From Mobilicoccus sp032056465 (lineage in GTDB: Bacteria; Actinomycetota; Actinomycetes; Actinomycetales; Dermatophilaceae): DNA of 64,000 nucleotides. The stretch lies in assembly GCF_032056465.1 (NCBI RefSeq), contig NZ_DAMBCL010000002.1. One strand, 5' to 3'. This document shows positions 52,210-60,711 of the stretch, in pieces. The notes below the pieces were generated by a model. The model had not been told where the DNA came from and ran no database searches. It saw only the letters and a program-made list of their open reading frames with translations. Position numbers and translations under genes: made by a program. Each line of letters starts with the position of its first letter. Within the stretch, counting starts at the first letter, position 1.

Positions 52210-53226
52210 ATGGATCACCCGCGCATCGAGCAGAACGGCCGGCTCGGCCCGGTCAATGCCGCCCTCACGCCGCGGTACGCCGGCTTCGGCACCTTCGCCC
52301 GGCTTCCTCGCATCGAGGACGTCGCCCGCGCCGACGTGGCCGTCGTCGGGATGCCCTTCGACAGCGGGGTCTCCTATCGGCCGGGGGCCCGGTTCGGTGC
52401 GACCCACGTCCGTGAGAGTTCACGCCTGCTGCGCCCCTTCAATCCGGCCCAGTCGGTGTCACCGTTCGCGGAGGCCCAGGTCGCGGACGCCGGCGATGTC
52501 GCGCTCAACGCCTTCGACATCCAGGACGCGATCACCACGGCGGCCGACGCGGCGGGTGATCTCCTGGCGCAGGACACCGCCCTCGTGACGATCGGCGGTG
52601 ACCACACGCTCGCGCTGCCGCTGCTCCGGGCCCACGCGAAGAAGCACGGCCCCGTCGCGCTGCTGCACTTCGACGCCCACCTCGACACCTGGGACACCTA
52701 CTTCGGCGCCGAGTACACCCACGGCACCCCGTTCCGCCGGGCCTTCGAGGAGGGGCTCGTCGACACCGACGCACTCTGCCACGTCGGCACCCGCGGTCCG
52801 CTCTACGGCACCGAGGACCTCGAGGACGACGCCCGATTCGGGTTCGGCATCGTCACGAGCAACGACGTCCTGCGCCTGGGCGTCGACGAGATCGTCGGCC
52901 TGCTCCGCGAACGGGTGGGGGAGCGGCCGCTGTACGTCTCCCTCGACATCGACGTCCTCGACCCCGCTCACGCCCCCGGCACCGGCACCCCCGAGCCCGG
53001 CGGCCTCACGAGTCGGGAGCTCCTCGAACTCCTTCGTGGACTGCGGGGACTCGACCTCGTCGGCGCCGACGTCGTCGAGGTCTCTCCGCCCTACGATCAC
53101 GCCGAACTCACCGGGCTGGCCGCCGCAAACGTCGTCTACGAGTTCGTCTCCCTGCTCGCCCTCGGATCGGGAGCCGCCCCCGGTGGGCCCGCCTACGGCG
53201 CCTCACGACCGGTCTACGGGGCCTGA
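52210..53226 (+). CDS. speB: Ureohydrolase: agmatinase or guanidinobutyrase
   Basis: A 338-residue manganese enzyme that releases urea from a guanidino compound. Metal-binding motifs: GGDHT (129-133), FDAHLDTWD, and SLDIDVLDPAHAPGTGTPEPGG. The family covers agmatinase (to putrescine), guanidinobutyrase (to GABA) and guanidinopropionase, which cannot be told apart by these motifs. Because GABA transaminase and succinate-semialdehyde dehydrogenase lie next door, 4-guanidinobutyrate is an attractive substrate, so the symbol is provisional. AAGGAGGAG precedes ATG 52210. Confidence 0.9.
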   Translation: MDHPRIEQNGRLGPVNAALTPRYAGFGTFARLPRIEDVARADVAVVGMPFDSGVSYRPGARFGATHVRESSRLLRPFNPAQSVSPFAEAQVADAGDVALNAFDIQDAITTAADAAGDLLAQDTALVTIGGDHTLALPLLRAHAKKHGPVALLHFDAHLDTWDTYFGAEYTHGTPFRRAFEEGLVDTDALCHVGTRGPLYGTEDLEDDARFGFGIVTSNDVLRLGVDEIVGLLRERVGERPLYVSLDIDVLDPAHAPGTGTPEPGGLTSRELLELLRGLRGLDLVGADVVEVSPPYDHAELTGLAAANVVYEFVSLLALGSGAAPGGPAYGASRPVYGA

Positions 53227-53276
53227 CCTCGCGGGCGTCGGCTCCCGTCGTTCGTGCCTCTCCATCTCGCTGCGCA

Positions 53277-53323
53277 CGCAGATCGGCCCGCCGTCCCTGT
53301 TCGGGACGACGGGCCGATCTGCG
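53277..53323. terminator. Bidirectional terminator between ureohydrolase and gabD
   Basis: CGCAGATCGGCCCG pairs with CGGGCCGATCTGCG, then one mismatch, then CGTCCC/GGGACG around a 5-nt loop: a 20-bp stem between convergent genes. No T-tract. Its 3' arm is identical over 14 nt to that at 21229-21242. Confidence 0.85.
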
Positions 53324-53335
53324 ATGAGGCGGGCG

Positions 53336-54799
53336 TCAGCGCGGCATCATGACGTACTTCGTCTCGAGGTACTCCTCGATGCCCTCGAAACCGCCCTCGC
53401 GGCCGAAGCCGGAGGCCTTGATCCCGCCGAAGGGCGCTGCCGCGTTGGAGATGACCCCGGCGTTGACGCCGACCATGCCGTAGTCGAGGCGCTCGGCCAC
53501 CCGCATCGCGCGGGCGTGGTCGCGGGTGTAGAAGTACGCCGCGAGGCCGTACTCCGTGTCGTTGGCGCGGCTGATGACGTCGTCCTCGTCGGTGAAGGTC
53601 TGCAGGGCGGCGACCGGGCCGAAGATCTCCTCGCGCACGATGTCGGCCGACGCCGGCACGTCGAGCAGCACGGTCGGGGCCATGAAGTTGCCCTGCGAGG
53701 GCACCTCCTCGTCGCCGCACACCTTCGTCGCGCCCACGGAGACGGCGTCGTCGACGAGGCGGCGCACGTTCGTCACGGCCTTCTCGGTGATGAGCGGGCC
53801 GACCTGGACGCCCTCCTCGAGGCCGTCGCCGACCCGGAGGGAGCGCATCCGCTCGGCGAACGCGTCCCCGAACTCCCGGGCGACGTCGGCGTGGACGAAG
53901 ATGCGGTTGGCCGCCGTGCACGCCTCGCCGACATTCCGCATCTTCGCGAGCATCACGCCGTCGACGGCGGCCGCGATGTCGGCGTCGTCGAAGACGATGA
54001 ACGGGGCGTTGCCACCGAGTTCCATCGACACGCGGAGCAGCTGCTCGGCCGACTGCTCGACGAGCGTGCGACCGACCGTGGTGGAGCCGGTGAACGTGAG
54101 CTTGCGGGCGCGCGGGTCGCGGATGAGCGGCTCCATCACGGCGCCGGAATGGCTCGTCGTCACGACGTTGACGACGCCGGCGGGCACCCCCGCCTCGCGA
54201 AGGAGCTCGACGAGGGCGAGCATCGTCAGCGGCGTCTCGCTCGCAGGCTTGACGACCATCGTGCAGCCCGCCGCGAGGGCGGGACCGATCTTGCGGGTCC
54301 CCATCGCGAGGGGGAAGTTCCACGGCGTCACCGCGAGGCACGGTCCGACGGGCTGCTTCATCGTGAGCAGGTGCGACGCGCCGTTGGGTGCGGTCATGTA
54401 CGAGCCGTGGATGCGCACGGCCTCCTCCGCGAACCACCGGAAGAACTCGGCGCCGTATGTCACCTCGCCGCGCGCCTCTGCGATGGGCTTGCCCATCTCG
54501 AGGGTCATGAGGGTGGCGAAGTCCTCCGCCCTCTCGATGAGGAGGTCGAAGGCGCGGCGGAGGATCTCCGAGCGCTCACGCGGGGGCGTCGCCGCCCATG
54601 CGGCCTGGGCGTCGGTGGCGGCGGCGAGGGCGGCCATGCCGTCCTCCGGCGTGCCGTCGGCGACGGAGGCGAGCACCTCGCCGGTGGCCGGGTTGCGCAC
54701 CTCGAGGGTGGCCCCGCCGGTCGCGTCGCGCCACTCACCACCGATGAACAGGCCGGTGGGGACGGCGGCGACGATCTCCGAGACGTTCGTGTCGGTCAT
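53336..54799 (-). CDS. gabD: Succinate-semialdehyde dehydrogenase (NAD(P)+)
   Basis: An aldehyde dehydrogenase of 487 residues. Features are the cofactor region (AVTPWNFPLAM), FTGSTTVGRTL, the catalytic glutamate in ELGGNAPFIVF and the catalytic cysteine in GEACTAANRIFVH. The sequence style (MTLEMGKPIAEARGEV) is that of GabD/SSADH. AAGGAG precedes ATG 54799. It is 16 nt downstream of gabT, so the two form an operon that turns GABA into succinate. Confidence 0.93.
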   Translation of the reverse strand: MTDTNVSEIVAAVPTGLFIGGEWRDATGGATLEVRNPATGEVLASVADGTPEDGMAALAAATDAQAAWAATPPRERSEILRRAFDLLIERAEDFATLMTLEMGKPIAEARGEVTYGAEFFRWFAEEAVRIHGSYMTAPNGASHLLTMKQPVGPCLAVTPWNFPLAMGTRKIGPALAAGCTMVVKPASETPLTMLALVELLREAGVPAGVVNVVTTSHSGAVMEPLIRDPRARKLTFTGSTTVGRTLVEQSAEQLLRVSMELGGNAPFIVFDDADIAAAVDGVMLAKMRNVGEACTAANRIFVHADVAREFGDAFAERMRSLRVGDGLEEGVQVGPLITEKAVTNVRRLVDDAVSVGATKVCGDEEVPSQGNFMAPTVLLDVPASADIVREEIFGPVAALQTFTDEDDVISRANDTEYGLAAYFYTRDHARAMRVAERLDYGMVGVNAGVISNAAAPFGGIKASGFGREGGFEGIEEYLETKYVMMPR

Positions 54800-54815
54800 C
54801 GGGACTCCTTGTGAC

Positions 54816-56147
54816 TCAGAGGGACTCGGCAAAGGCGGTGTCGAGGACGTCGAGGCCCTCGTGGAGCAGGTCCTCGCCGATGACGAGCGGGGGCAGGAAC
54901 CGCAGGACGTTGCCGTACGTGCCCGCCGTGAGCGTGACGACACCCTGACGGTGGCAGGCGGCGTTGACCTTCTTGGTGAGGTCGGCGTCGGGCTGGGTCG
55001 TTCCCGGCGTGACGATCTCGACCGCCATCATCGCGCCTCGGCCCCGGATCTCGCCGATCACCCCGTGCTTCTCGGCCATGGTCTCGAGGCGCTCGCGGAA
55101 GATCTGCTCGATGCGGCGCGCCTTGCCGGCGAGGTCCTCGCCCTTCATCGTCTCGATCGAGCCGAGGGCCGCGGCACAGGCGACGGGGTTGCCGCCGTAG
55201 GTGCCGCCGAGGCCGCCGGCGTGGACCGCGTCCATGATCTCGGCGCGACCGGTGACCGCGGCGAGCGGCAGGCCACCCGCGATGCCCTTGGCGGTGGTGA
55301 TGAGGTCGGGGACGACCCCCTCGGCCTCGCAGGCGAACCAGTCGCCGGTGCGGCAGAAGCCGGTCTGGACCTCGTCGGCGATGAACACGATGCCGTGCTC
55401 GCGGCACCAGTCCGCGATGCGCCCGAGCCAGCCCTTCGGCGGGACGATGAAGCCGCCCTCACCCTGGATGGGCTCGATGAGGACCGCGGCCACGTGCTCC
55501 TCGCCGACCTGGGCGTGGACGGCGTTCGTGAACGCGGTGAAGGCGTCCTCGGTGATCGTCTCGGCGTCGCCGGACCACCGGTAGGGGTAGGCCATCGGCA
55601 TCCGGTAGACCTCGCCCGCGAACGGGCCGAAGCCCTTCTTGTACGGCATGTTCTTGGCGGTGAGCGCCATCGTGAGGTTGGTGCGGCCGTGGTAGGCGTG
55701 GTCGAACACGACGATCGCGTCGCGCTTGGTGGCCGACCGGGCGATCTTGACGGCGTTCTCGACGGCCTCGGCGCCCGAGTTGAACAGGGCCGTGCGCTTC
55801 TCGTGCGTGCCGGGGGTGAGCTCGTTGAGCGTCTCGGCGACGGTGACGTACTCCTCGTACGGGGTGACCATGAAGCACGTGTGGGTGAAGTCCTCGAGCT
55901 GGGCCTGGGCCCTCTCGACGACCTTGGGTGCGGCGTTGCCGACGCTCGTCACGGCGATGCCGGAACCGAGATCGATGAGCTGGTTGCCGTCGACGTCGAC
56001 GAGGATGCCGCCACCGGCACGCTCGATGTAGACGGGCAGGCCCACACCCACGCCCGCCGAGACGGCGGCCTTGGTCCGCGTGTGGAGCTCCTCGCTCTTG
56101 GGGCCGGGGATCTGCGTGACGAGCTTGCGCTCCTGCGGGACGGACAC
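54816..56147 (-). CDS. gabT: 4-aminobutyrate aminotransferase
   Basis: A class III PLP aminotransferase of 443 residues that moves the amino group of GABA to 2-oxoglutarate, giving succinate semialdehyde. Seen: FNSGAEAVENAVKIAR, the PLP aspartate region in IVFIADEVQTGFCRTG, and the Schiff-base lysine in LITTAKGIAGGLPL. AGGAGG is 5 nt before GTG 56147; further upstream starts lie in non-coding DNA. It is the first gene of the gabT-gabD operon and divergent from a LysR gene. Confidence 0.95.
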   Translation of the reverse strand: MSVPQERKLVTQIPGPKSEELHTRTKAAVSAGVGVGLPVYIERAGGGILVDVDGNQLIDLGSGIAVTSVGNAAPKVVERAQAQLEDFTHTCFMVTPYEEYVTVAETLNELTPGTHEKRTALFNSGAEAVENAVKIARSATKRDAIVVFDHAYHGRTNLTMALTAKNMPYKKGFGPFAGEVYRMPMAYPYRWSGDAETITEDAFTAFTNAVHAQVGEEHVAAVLIEPIQGEGGFIVPPKGWLGRIADWCREHGIVFIADEVQTGFCRTGDWFACEAEGVVPDLITTAKGIAGGLPLAAVTGRAEIMDAVHAGGLGGTYGGNPVACAAALGSIETMKGEDLAGKARRIEQIFRERLETMAEKHGVIGEIRGRGAMMAVEIVTPGTTQPDADLTKKVNAACHRQGVVTLTAGTYGNVLRFLPPLVIGEDLLHEGLDVLDTAFAESL

Positions 56148-56632
56148 GGTTCCTCCTGAAGACGACCGGGGGCTCGGATTCTCGGGGTGGGATGCGCTCA
56201 GGCCGTGTGCCGGGCGCCGGGGCGCGCGGCACCGACACGGCACCTCGACTCTCTCGCCTCTCACCCTGATCCGCAGTGACTATTCTGTCCAATATCAAGT
56301 GTCGATGATTTCCATGCATCACGGGCATCGACCCAGCTCCGGGGACCGGCTCCGGGCGGTCGGAACGGATGCGAGCGGGGTGACGGGGTGCGGTTCGTGA
56401 CGCGGAGGTGGCTCATGAGGTGGTGGTCGGTGGGCGGAGCGACCGATCCGGCACGCTGCTCGTCGACGAGGCGGGGTGGGGAGCGCCAGCCCCGGCGGGC
56501 GGGGACGATCGACCCCGTCGGCGACGCGCACCGGCTGGAGACGCCCGGCATGGCGACGGGCCGGGTCGCCGTCGTGGGAGTGGGGGCTCTCCCCGGTGGT
56601 CTCGTCCGCGACGTCGTCGCACGGTGCGCCTC
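56148..56632. promoter_or_regulatory. gabT/lysR divergent control region
   Basis: About 485 bases. The part 56276-56330 is visibly A/T-richer than its surroundings. It includes TATTCTGTCCAATA (56281-56294), an interrupted palindrome of the T-N11-A type that LysR regulators bind. The rest is G+C-rich without a supported gene. Confidence 0.5.
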
Positions 56633-57544
56633 GTGAGTGCCGTCGACCTGCGCGGCCTGGAGTGTTTCGTCGCCGTCGCGACGGCGGGCACGGTCACCGC
56701 CGGAGCCGAGGCGCTCGGGATCGGTCAGCCGGCCGTCACGAGGCAGATCCAGCAGCTCGAACGGCGTCTGCGCCTTTCGCTGTTTCACCGCGAGGGCGGG
56801 CGGGTCCGCCTCACCGCCGCGGGGCGGGAACTCCTCGGCCCGGCTCGCCTCGCGCTCGGCCGCGTCGACGACGTCGCCACCACGGCGCGGGCCCTCGCCG
56901 CCGGCCGGCTCCAGGAGGTGCGCATCGTCGCGACGGGGACGACGAGTGACGACGTCCTCGCCCCGTGGATCGCGACCTGGGGTCCGGATGCGCCGCAGCC
57001 GTCCGTCGAGGAGACCGGCGTCGACGAGCTGGTCGATGCCCTCCGGGCAGGGGCGGACCTCGCGGTCATGCCGACGGCGCCCCCTGCGGGACTCGCCGTC
57101 CGCCGGGTCGCCGAGCTGCCGGTCTGGGCCTGTGTCGCACCAGAGCACCCTTGGGCGGGTAGGGGAGTCGTCGATCTCGCCGACCTGTCGGTCGCCGACC
57201 TGCTCTTGCTCTCACGCTCCTTCCATGCGCGGCGCCGTCTGGACGCCGCGCTCGACGCCGCGGGGCTCGCCGTCGAACCGCACGCCGTCCTCAACTCGCC
57301 CGTCGTCGCCCAGGCGCTCGCCGCCTCCGGCCGTGGCGTGTGCGTCCTCACGGACGACCCGCGCTTCGGCCTCGTGCCCCTGCCGATCCGGGACGTCGAC
57401 GGCAGGCCCGTGCAGATCCGACTCCACGTCGCCTGGGAGCCCGGGCATCACGCCGCGCAGACCCTGGCCCGCCTCGCCACCGAGCTCGCGCAGTTCACCC
57501 GGGCCCGCTACCGCGTCCCCGCTCTCCCGGAGGAGGTGCCGTGA
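56633..57544 (+). CDS. LysR-family transcriptional regulator
   Basis: A 303-residue regulator with an N-terminal winged helix (LECFVAVATAGTVTAGAEALGIGQPAVTRQIQQLERRL) and a C-terminal substrate-binding domain. It is divergent from gabT-gabD, the usual arrangement for a LysR activator of its neighbour, and the probable binding site lies in the shared gap. The start is GTG 56633, with GTG 56624 as an alternative; no ribosome-binding site is clear for either. Confidence 0.88.
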   Translation: MSAVDLRGLECFVAVATAGTVTAGAEALGIGQPAVTRQIQQLERRLRLSLFHREGGRVRLTAAGRELLGPARLALGRVDDVATTARALAAGRLQEVRIVATGTTSDDVLAPWIATWGPDAPQPSVEETGVDELVDALRAGADLAVMPTAPPAGLAVRRVAELPVWACVAPEHPWAGRGVVDLADLSVADLLLLSRSFHARRRLDAALDAAGLAVEPHAVLNSPVVAQALAASGRGVCVLTDDPRFGLVPLPIRDVDGRPVQIRLHVAWEPGHHAAQTLARLATELAQFTRARYRVPALPEEVP

Positions 57545-57874
57545 CCGACATCGACGACGGCGACCTCCCCGTGTGGGGACACCGTCACGGCTGAGGGCGT
57601 CGGCCGGTTCTCCCGTCGCTCGAGACACGACCGGCCGACGGAGCGGCGTTGGTCCGAGGCTGTCCAGGACCCCGAGGCCGGCTGGGTCGCCGGGAAGCGG
57701 AACGAGACCACCACGTCGAGGGGGTGTCGTTGCGCGACGCACTCGCCGCCGAACTCGGTGCGGACTATGAGGTCGTGCTCGTCGACTGAGACGCACAGGT
57801 CGCGGTGGCCGGAGCCGAGCCGTCGGCGCCCGGCGTCGAGGACGTCTCGGGAGGTCGGCGGGCGCGGGTCTCCG
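57545..57874 (-). other. Unassigned stretch with coding-like base bias on the minus strand
   Basis: About 330 bases between lysR and the DUF2236 gene. A minus-strand frame ending near 57525 is open through this stretch, with G/C-rich third positions over much of it (residues such as VSVDEHDLIVRTEFGGECV can be read). It lacks any ATG, GTG or TTG start within the gap. On the plus strand a 17-codon GTG frame overlaps the lysR stop. This may be a decayed gene. I do not assign a product. Confidence 0.35.
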
Positions 57875-57880
57875 TAGTCT
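57875..57880 (+). promoter_or_regulatory. -10 hexamer TAGTCT for the DUF2236 gene
   Basis: TAGTCT, 6 nt, then GTG 57887, without a ribosome-binding site. A strong member of the leaderless pattern. Confidence 0.6.
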
Positions 57881-57886
57881 GAGAGC

Positions 57887-58807
57887 GTGGCACCGTCTCT
57901 TCCCGATCTCGTCCTCGACCAGGCACGATCCCTCACCCACGTCGCCCAGAACCGACTCGGGCGCGCGCTGCGCGACCGTGTCGCCGGCGAGGACGCCCCG
58001 GCCGCGGCGCGTCGGATCTGGCAGAGCCAGGGGCCGCGGTGGTTCGCCGAGTCCGATCCCATCTGGATCGTCAACCAGGACGCCGCGATGTTCCCCGGCG
58101 GCATCACCTCGCTGCTCCTCCAGTCGCTGCACCCGGGCGCGATGGCGGGCGTCGCCGGGCACTCGGGGTACAAGGGCGACCCGTGGGGGCGGTTGCAGCG
58201 CACGAGCCACTATCTCGCGACGGTGACGTTCGGGACGATCGAGCACGCCGAGGAGGCCATCGCGCACGTCCGCGGCATCCACGAGCGCGTCCGCGGCAAG
58301 GACCACCGGGGTCGTCCCTACCGCGCCGACGACCCGCACCTGCTGCGGTGGGTCCACGTCGCCGAGAACTGGTCGTTCCTCGCCGCCCACCAGGCCTTCT
58401 CCGACCGCCCCCTCACCCCTGCCGAGGCCGACACCTTCGTCGACCAGACCCGGGTGAGCGGTGAACTGCTCGGCGCCACCGACCTGCCGCGCACCGTCGC
58501 CGAGCTCGAGGCCCGGATCGCCGCCTACCGCCCGGAGCTGGAGGCCTCCCCGGCCGCGCGCGAGGCCGCGGCCTTCCTGCTCAAGGAGCCTCCGCTCCCG
58601 TTCTCCGCGAAGGGCGGGTACGCCCTGCTCGCCGCCGGTGGCGTCTCACTCCTCCCCGACTGGGCGCGCAGTGAGCTCGGCATCCCCATGCCGCGGCTCG
58701 TCCGCCCGCTGGCCCAGGGGGCCGGCCGGTTCGGCGTCGCCGCCGTCCGCTGGGGTATGGCCGGACTGGACGACGACGAGCGCCTCCGCCACGGCCACGT
58801 CTCCTGA
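57887..58807 (+). CDS. DUF2236 / MpaB-family oxygenase-like protein
   Basis: A 306-residue protein of the DUF2236 family, which includes latex-clearing protein and MpaB, heme enzymes acting on isoprenoid chains. Conserved features seen: LLLQSLHPGAMAGVAGHSGY, where an iron-binding histidine is expected, then LQRTSHYLATVTFG, and LLRWVHVAENWSFLAAHQ with the second conserved histidine. There is no signal peptide. GTG 57887 fits both domain start and promoter spacing. Substrate unknown. Confidence 0.85.
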   Translation: MAPSLPDLVLDQARSLTHVAQNRLGRALRDRVAGEDAPAAARRIWQSQGPRWFAESDPIWIVNQDAAMFPGGITSLLLQSLHPGAMAGVAGHSGYKGDPWGRLQRTSHYLATVTFGTIEHAEEAIAHVRGIHERVRGKDHRGRPYRADDPHLLRWVHVAENWSFLAAHQAFSDRPLTPAEADTFVDQTRVSGELLGATDLPRTVAELEARIAAYRPELEASPAAREAAAFLLKEPPLPFSAKGGYALLAAGGVSLLPDWARSELGIPMPRLVRPLAQGAGRFGVAAVRWGMAGLDDDERLRHGHVS

Positions 58808-58872
58808 CACCTTCACGGGGGAGGCGGGCGCGACCAGGGAGCGGCGCGCGACCTCGACGACACGGCGTCGAT

Positions 58873-58940
58873 GATCGCAGCGAAGGATGCGGTGCCGGGG
58901 CTGTGATGGCGACCCTCTGGGCGCATCCTCACCTGCGATC
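58873..58940 (+). repeat. Dispersed hairpin repeat, copy C
   Basis: Outer arms GATCGCAG / CTGCGATC (8 bp) and inner arms AGGATGCG / CGCATCCT (8 bp) surround the conserved loop segment TGTGATGGCGACC. It lies between the DUF2236 and fructosamine-kinase-like genes, both plus strand. Confidence 0.8.
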
Positions 58941-59001
58941 CTCGGGTGCCGACGCCCGTCTCAGGGGCCGGGCGCGGCCGAGGGCGTGCTAGTGGTGGGG
59001 G

Positions 59002-59865
59002 ATGACGCTTCACGATCTCCCCGACGAGCTCATCGAGGGTCTCGACGTGCGCGGAGCCACGCGCGTGACCGGTGGCGACATCGCGCAGGCCTATCGTCTC
59101 GACACCCCGACCGGACCGCTCTTCCTCAAGACGATGCGCACGCCTCCCTCCGGCCTGTTCGCACGGGAGGCCGCGGGGCTGCGGGAACTGTCCGCCCACG
59201 CGCCGGCGTCGCTGGGCGTCCCCGACGTGAGGCGTGAGTGCGCGCAGGGCCTCGTCCTCAGCTGGATCGACGAGGGTGGGCGTCGACCACCGTCCACCGA
59301 GGCCGGGTTCGGGCGCGCGTTGGCCCGGCTTCACCGCACGACCCGCCCGCAGTTCGGAGGCCTCGCCGGCGACGGCGGCGGCTACCTCGGCTCGGTCCCC
59401 ATCGACCTCACGCCGTGCGCGGACTGGCCGGAGTTCTACCTCGAGCGGCGCCTCAGGCCCCTGCTCACCGCCGCCGTGTCGGCCGGACGCGTCTCTCCCC
59501 AGGCGACGGCGCTGCTCGACCGTCTCGCACCGCGAGTGGACGACCTGTGCGGACCCCCCGAGCCGCCTGCACTCGTCCACGGCGACCTCTGGGCCGGCAA
59601 CCGACTCGTCGACACCGAGGGTCGGTCATGGCTCATCGACCCGGCCGCCCACTACGCCCACCGTGAGATCGACCTCGCGATGATGCACCTGTTCGGCGGC
59701 TTCGGCGCGGCCGTCGTCGCCGCCTACGACGAGGAGTACCCCCTGGCGGCGGGGTGGCGCGAGCGGATCGCGTGGTACCAACTGCCACCCCTGCTCGTCC
59801 ATGCGATCCTCTTCGGCGGCGGGTACGGCGACTCGGTCCTGGCCGCGTTGCGGCGCTACGTCTGA
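59002..59865 (+). CDS. Fructosamine kinase family protein
   Basis: A 287-residue small-molecule kinase with an aminoglycoside-phosphotransferase-like fold. Seen: the lysine in GPLFLKTMRT, the catalytic loop HGDLWAGNRLV and the metal aspartate in WLIDPAAHYAHREIDLAM. Family members phosphorylate ketosamines (protein deglycation) or ribulosamines. TAGTGG lies 6 nt before ATG 59002, a weak form of the leaderless pattern. Confidence 0.9.
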   Translation: MTLHDLPDELIEGLDVRGATRVTGGDIAQAYRLDTPTGPLFLKTMRTPPSGLFAREAAGLRELSAHAPASLGVPDVRRECAQGLVLSWIDEGGRRPPSTEAGFGRALARLHRTTRPQFGGLAGDGGGYLGSVPIDLTPCADWPEFYLERRLRPLLTAAVSAGRVSPQATALLDRLAPRVDDLCGPPEPPALVHGDLWAGNRLVDTEGRSWLIDPAAHYAHREIDLAMMHLFGGFGAAVVAAYDEEYPLAAGWRERIAWYQLPPLLVHAILFGGGYGDSVLAALRRYV

Positions 59866-59975
59866 CGGTTCGGCTGATCGCCTGACGCGGCGGCGCGACG
59901 CGGGCGCTCCCGGGCTGTCGCGTCCATCCGTCGATCCGCAGGTCGGCGTCCCTACCAGGGGAGGCCGCATCGTGT

Positions 59976-59981
59976 CATCCT
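59976..59981 (+). promoter_or_regulatory. -10-like hexamer CATCCT for the MDMPI-domain gene
   Basis: CATCCT, 6 nt, then ATG 59988. A CANNNT member of the leaderless pattern. Confidence 0.35.
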
Positions 59982-59987
59982 CGCCAC

Positions 59988-60611
59988 ATGGACCCGCGCC
60001 GAAGCTTCCTCGACTCGACCGACGCCGTCGCCGAACTCGTCTCCCGCGTCCCGTCCGACGCCTTCGACCAGCCCGGCCTCGGCGTCTGGGACGTCCGCGG
60101 CCTCATCGGGCACACGTCGCGGGCGATGTCGACCGTCATCACCTACCTCAAGATGCCCGCGACGAGCGTCACCTGCCCCGACGCTCGCGCCTACTACGTG
60201 TGGGTCGCCGACTCCCCGCAGCAGGACGCGCAGATCGCCGCCCGCGGGGTCGAGGCGGGCAAGGCACTCGGGAGCGATGTCAGCGCCGGGTTCGCCGGGC
60301 TCGCGCGTCAGGTCCGAGGGGTGCTCGACCGCATCCCCGCGGGCGTCGACCCCGTCGTCTCGACCCTCGCCGGGGGCATGCTGCTGTCGCACTACCTCCC
60401 GACGCGCACCTTCGAGCTCATCGTCCACGGCTACGACATCGCTCGCGCCGTCGACATCGAGTTCGCCCCGCACCCCGACGTCGTCGCCGAGACGGTCGCG
60501 CTCGCCGCGCGCATCGGCGTCGCGCTCGGGCACGGGCCGTCGCTCGTCCCGGTCCTCACGGGCCGCGGAACGTGGAGCGACGCGACGGTGGTGTCCCGGG
60601 CCGGTCACTGA
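59988..60611 (+). CDS. Maleylpyruvate isomerase N-terminal domain protein (DinB-like)
   Basis: A 207-residue protein of the MDMPI_N/DinB superfamily, to which mycothiol-dependent maleylpyruvate isomerase belongs. The helical bundle has histidines placed to bind a metal (DVRGLIGHTSRAMS and FELIVHGYDIARAV). Many members use mycothiol as cofactor, and the genome makes mycothiol (mshA and mshD in this window), so a mycothiol S-transferase role is possible. The substrate is unknown. Confidence 0.82.
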   Translation: MDPRRSFLDSTDAVAELVSRVPSDAFDQPGLGVWDVRGLIGHTSRAMSTVITYLKMPATSVTCPDARAYYVWVADSPQQDAQIAARGVEAGKALGSDVSAGFAGLARQVRGVLDRIPAGVDPVVSTLAGGMLLSHYLPTRTFELIVHGYDIARAVDIEFAPHPDVVAETVALAARIGVALGHGPSLVPVLTGRGTWSDATVVSRAGH

Positions 60612-60711
60612 CGCTCCGGGGTTCCCGCTCCGAGGTCCCGTTCCCGGCTCCGGTGCTGCGCCTTCGGGCCACCGACCGAAACCGGGTGGACGCGTCGGCG
60701 AGAATGGGGAC

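Noticed and set aside
52598..54814. 738-residue plus-strand frame over speB end and gabD
   Set aside because: Out of frame in speB and antisense to gabD, with no motif.
53556..56159. 867-residue plus-strand frame over gabD and gabT
   Set aside because: Antisense shadow of both well-recognised enzymes.
57540..57593. 17-codon GTG frame overlapping the lysR stop
   Set aside because: Too short to support, with no ribosome-binding site and no recognisable sequence.
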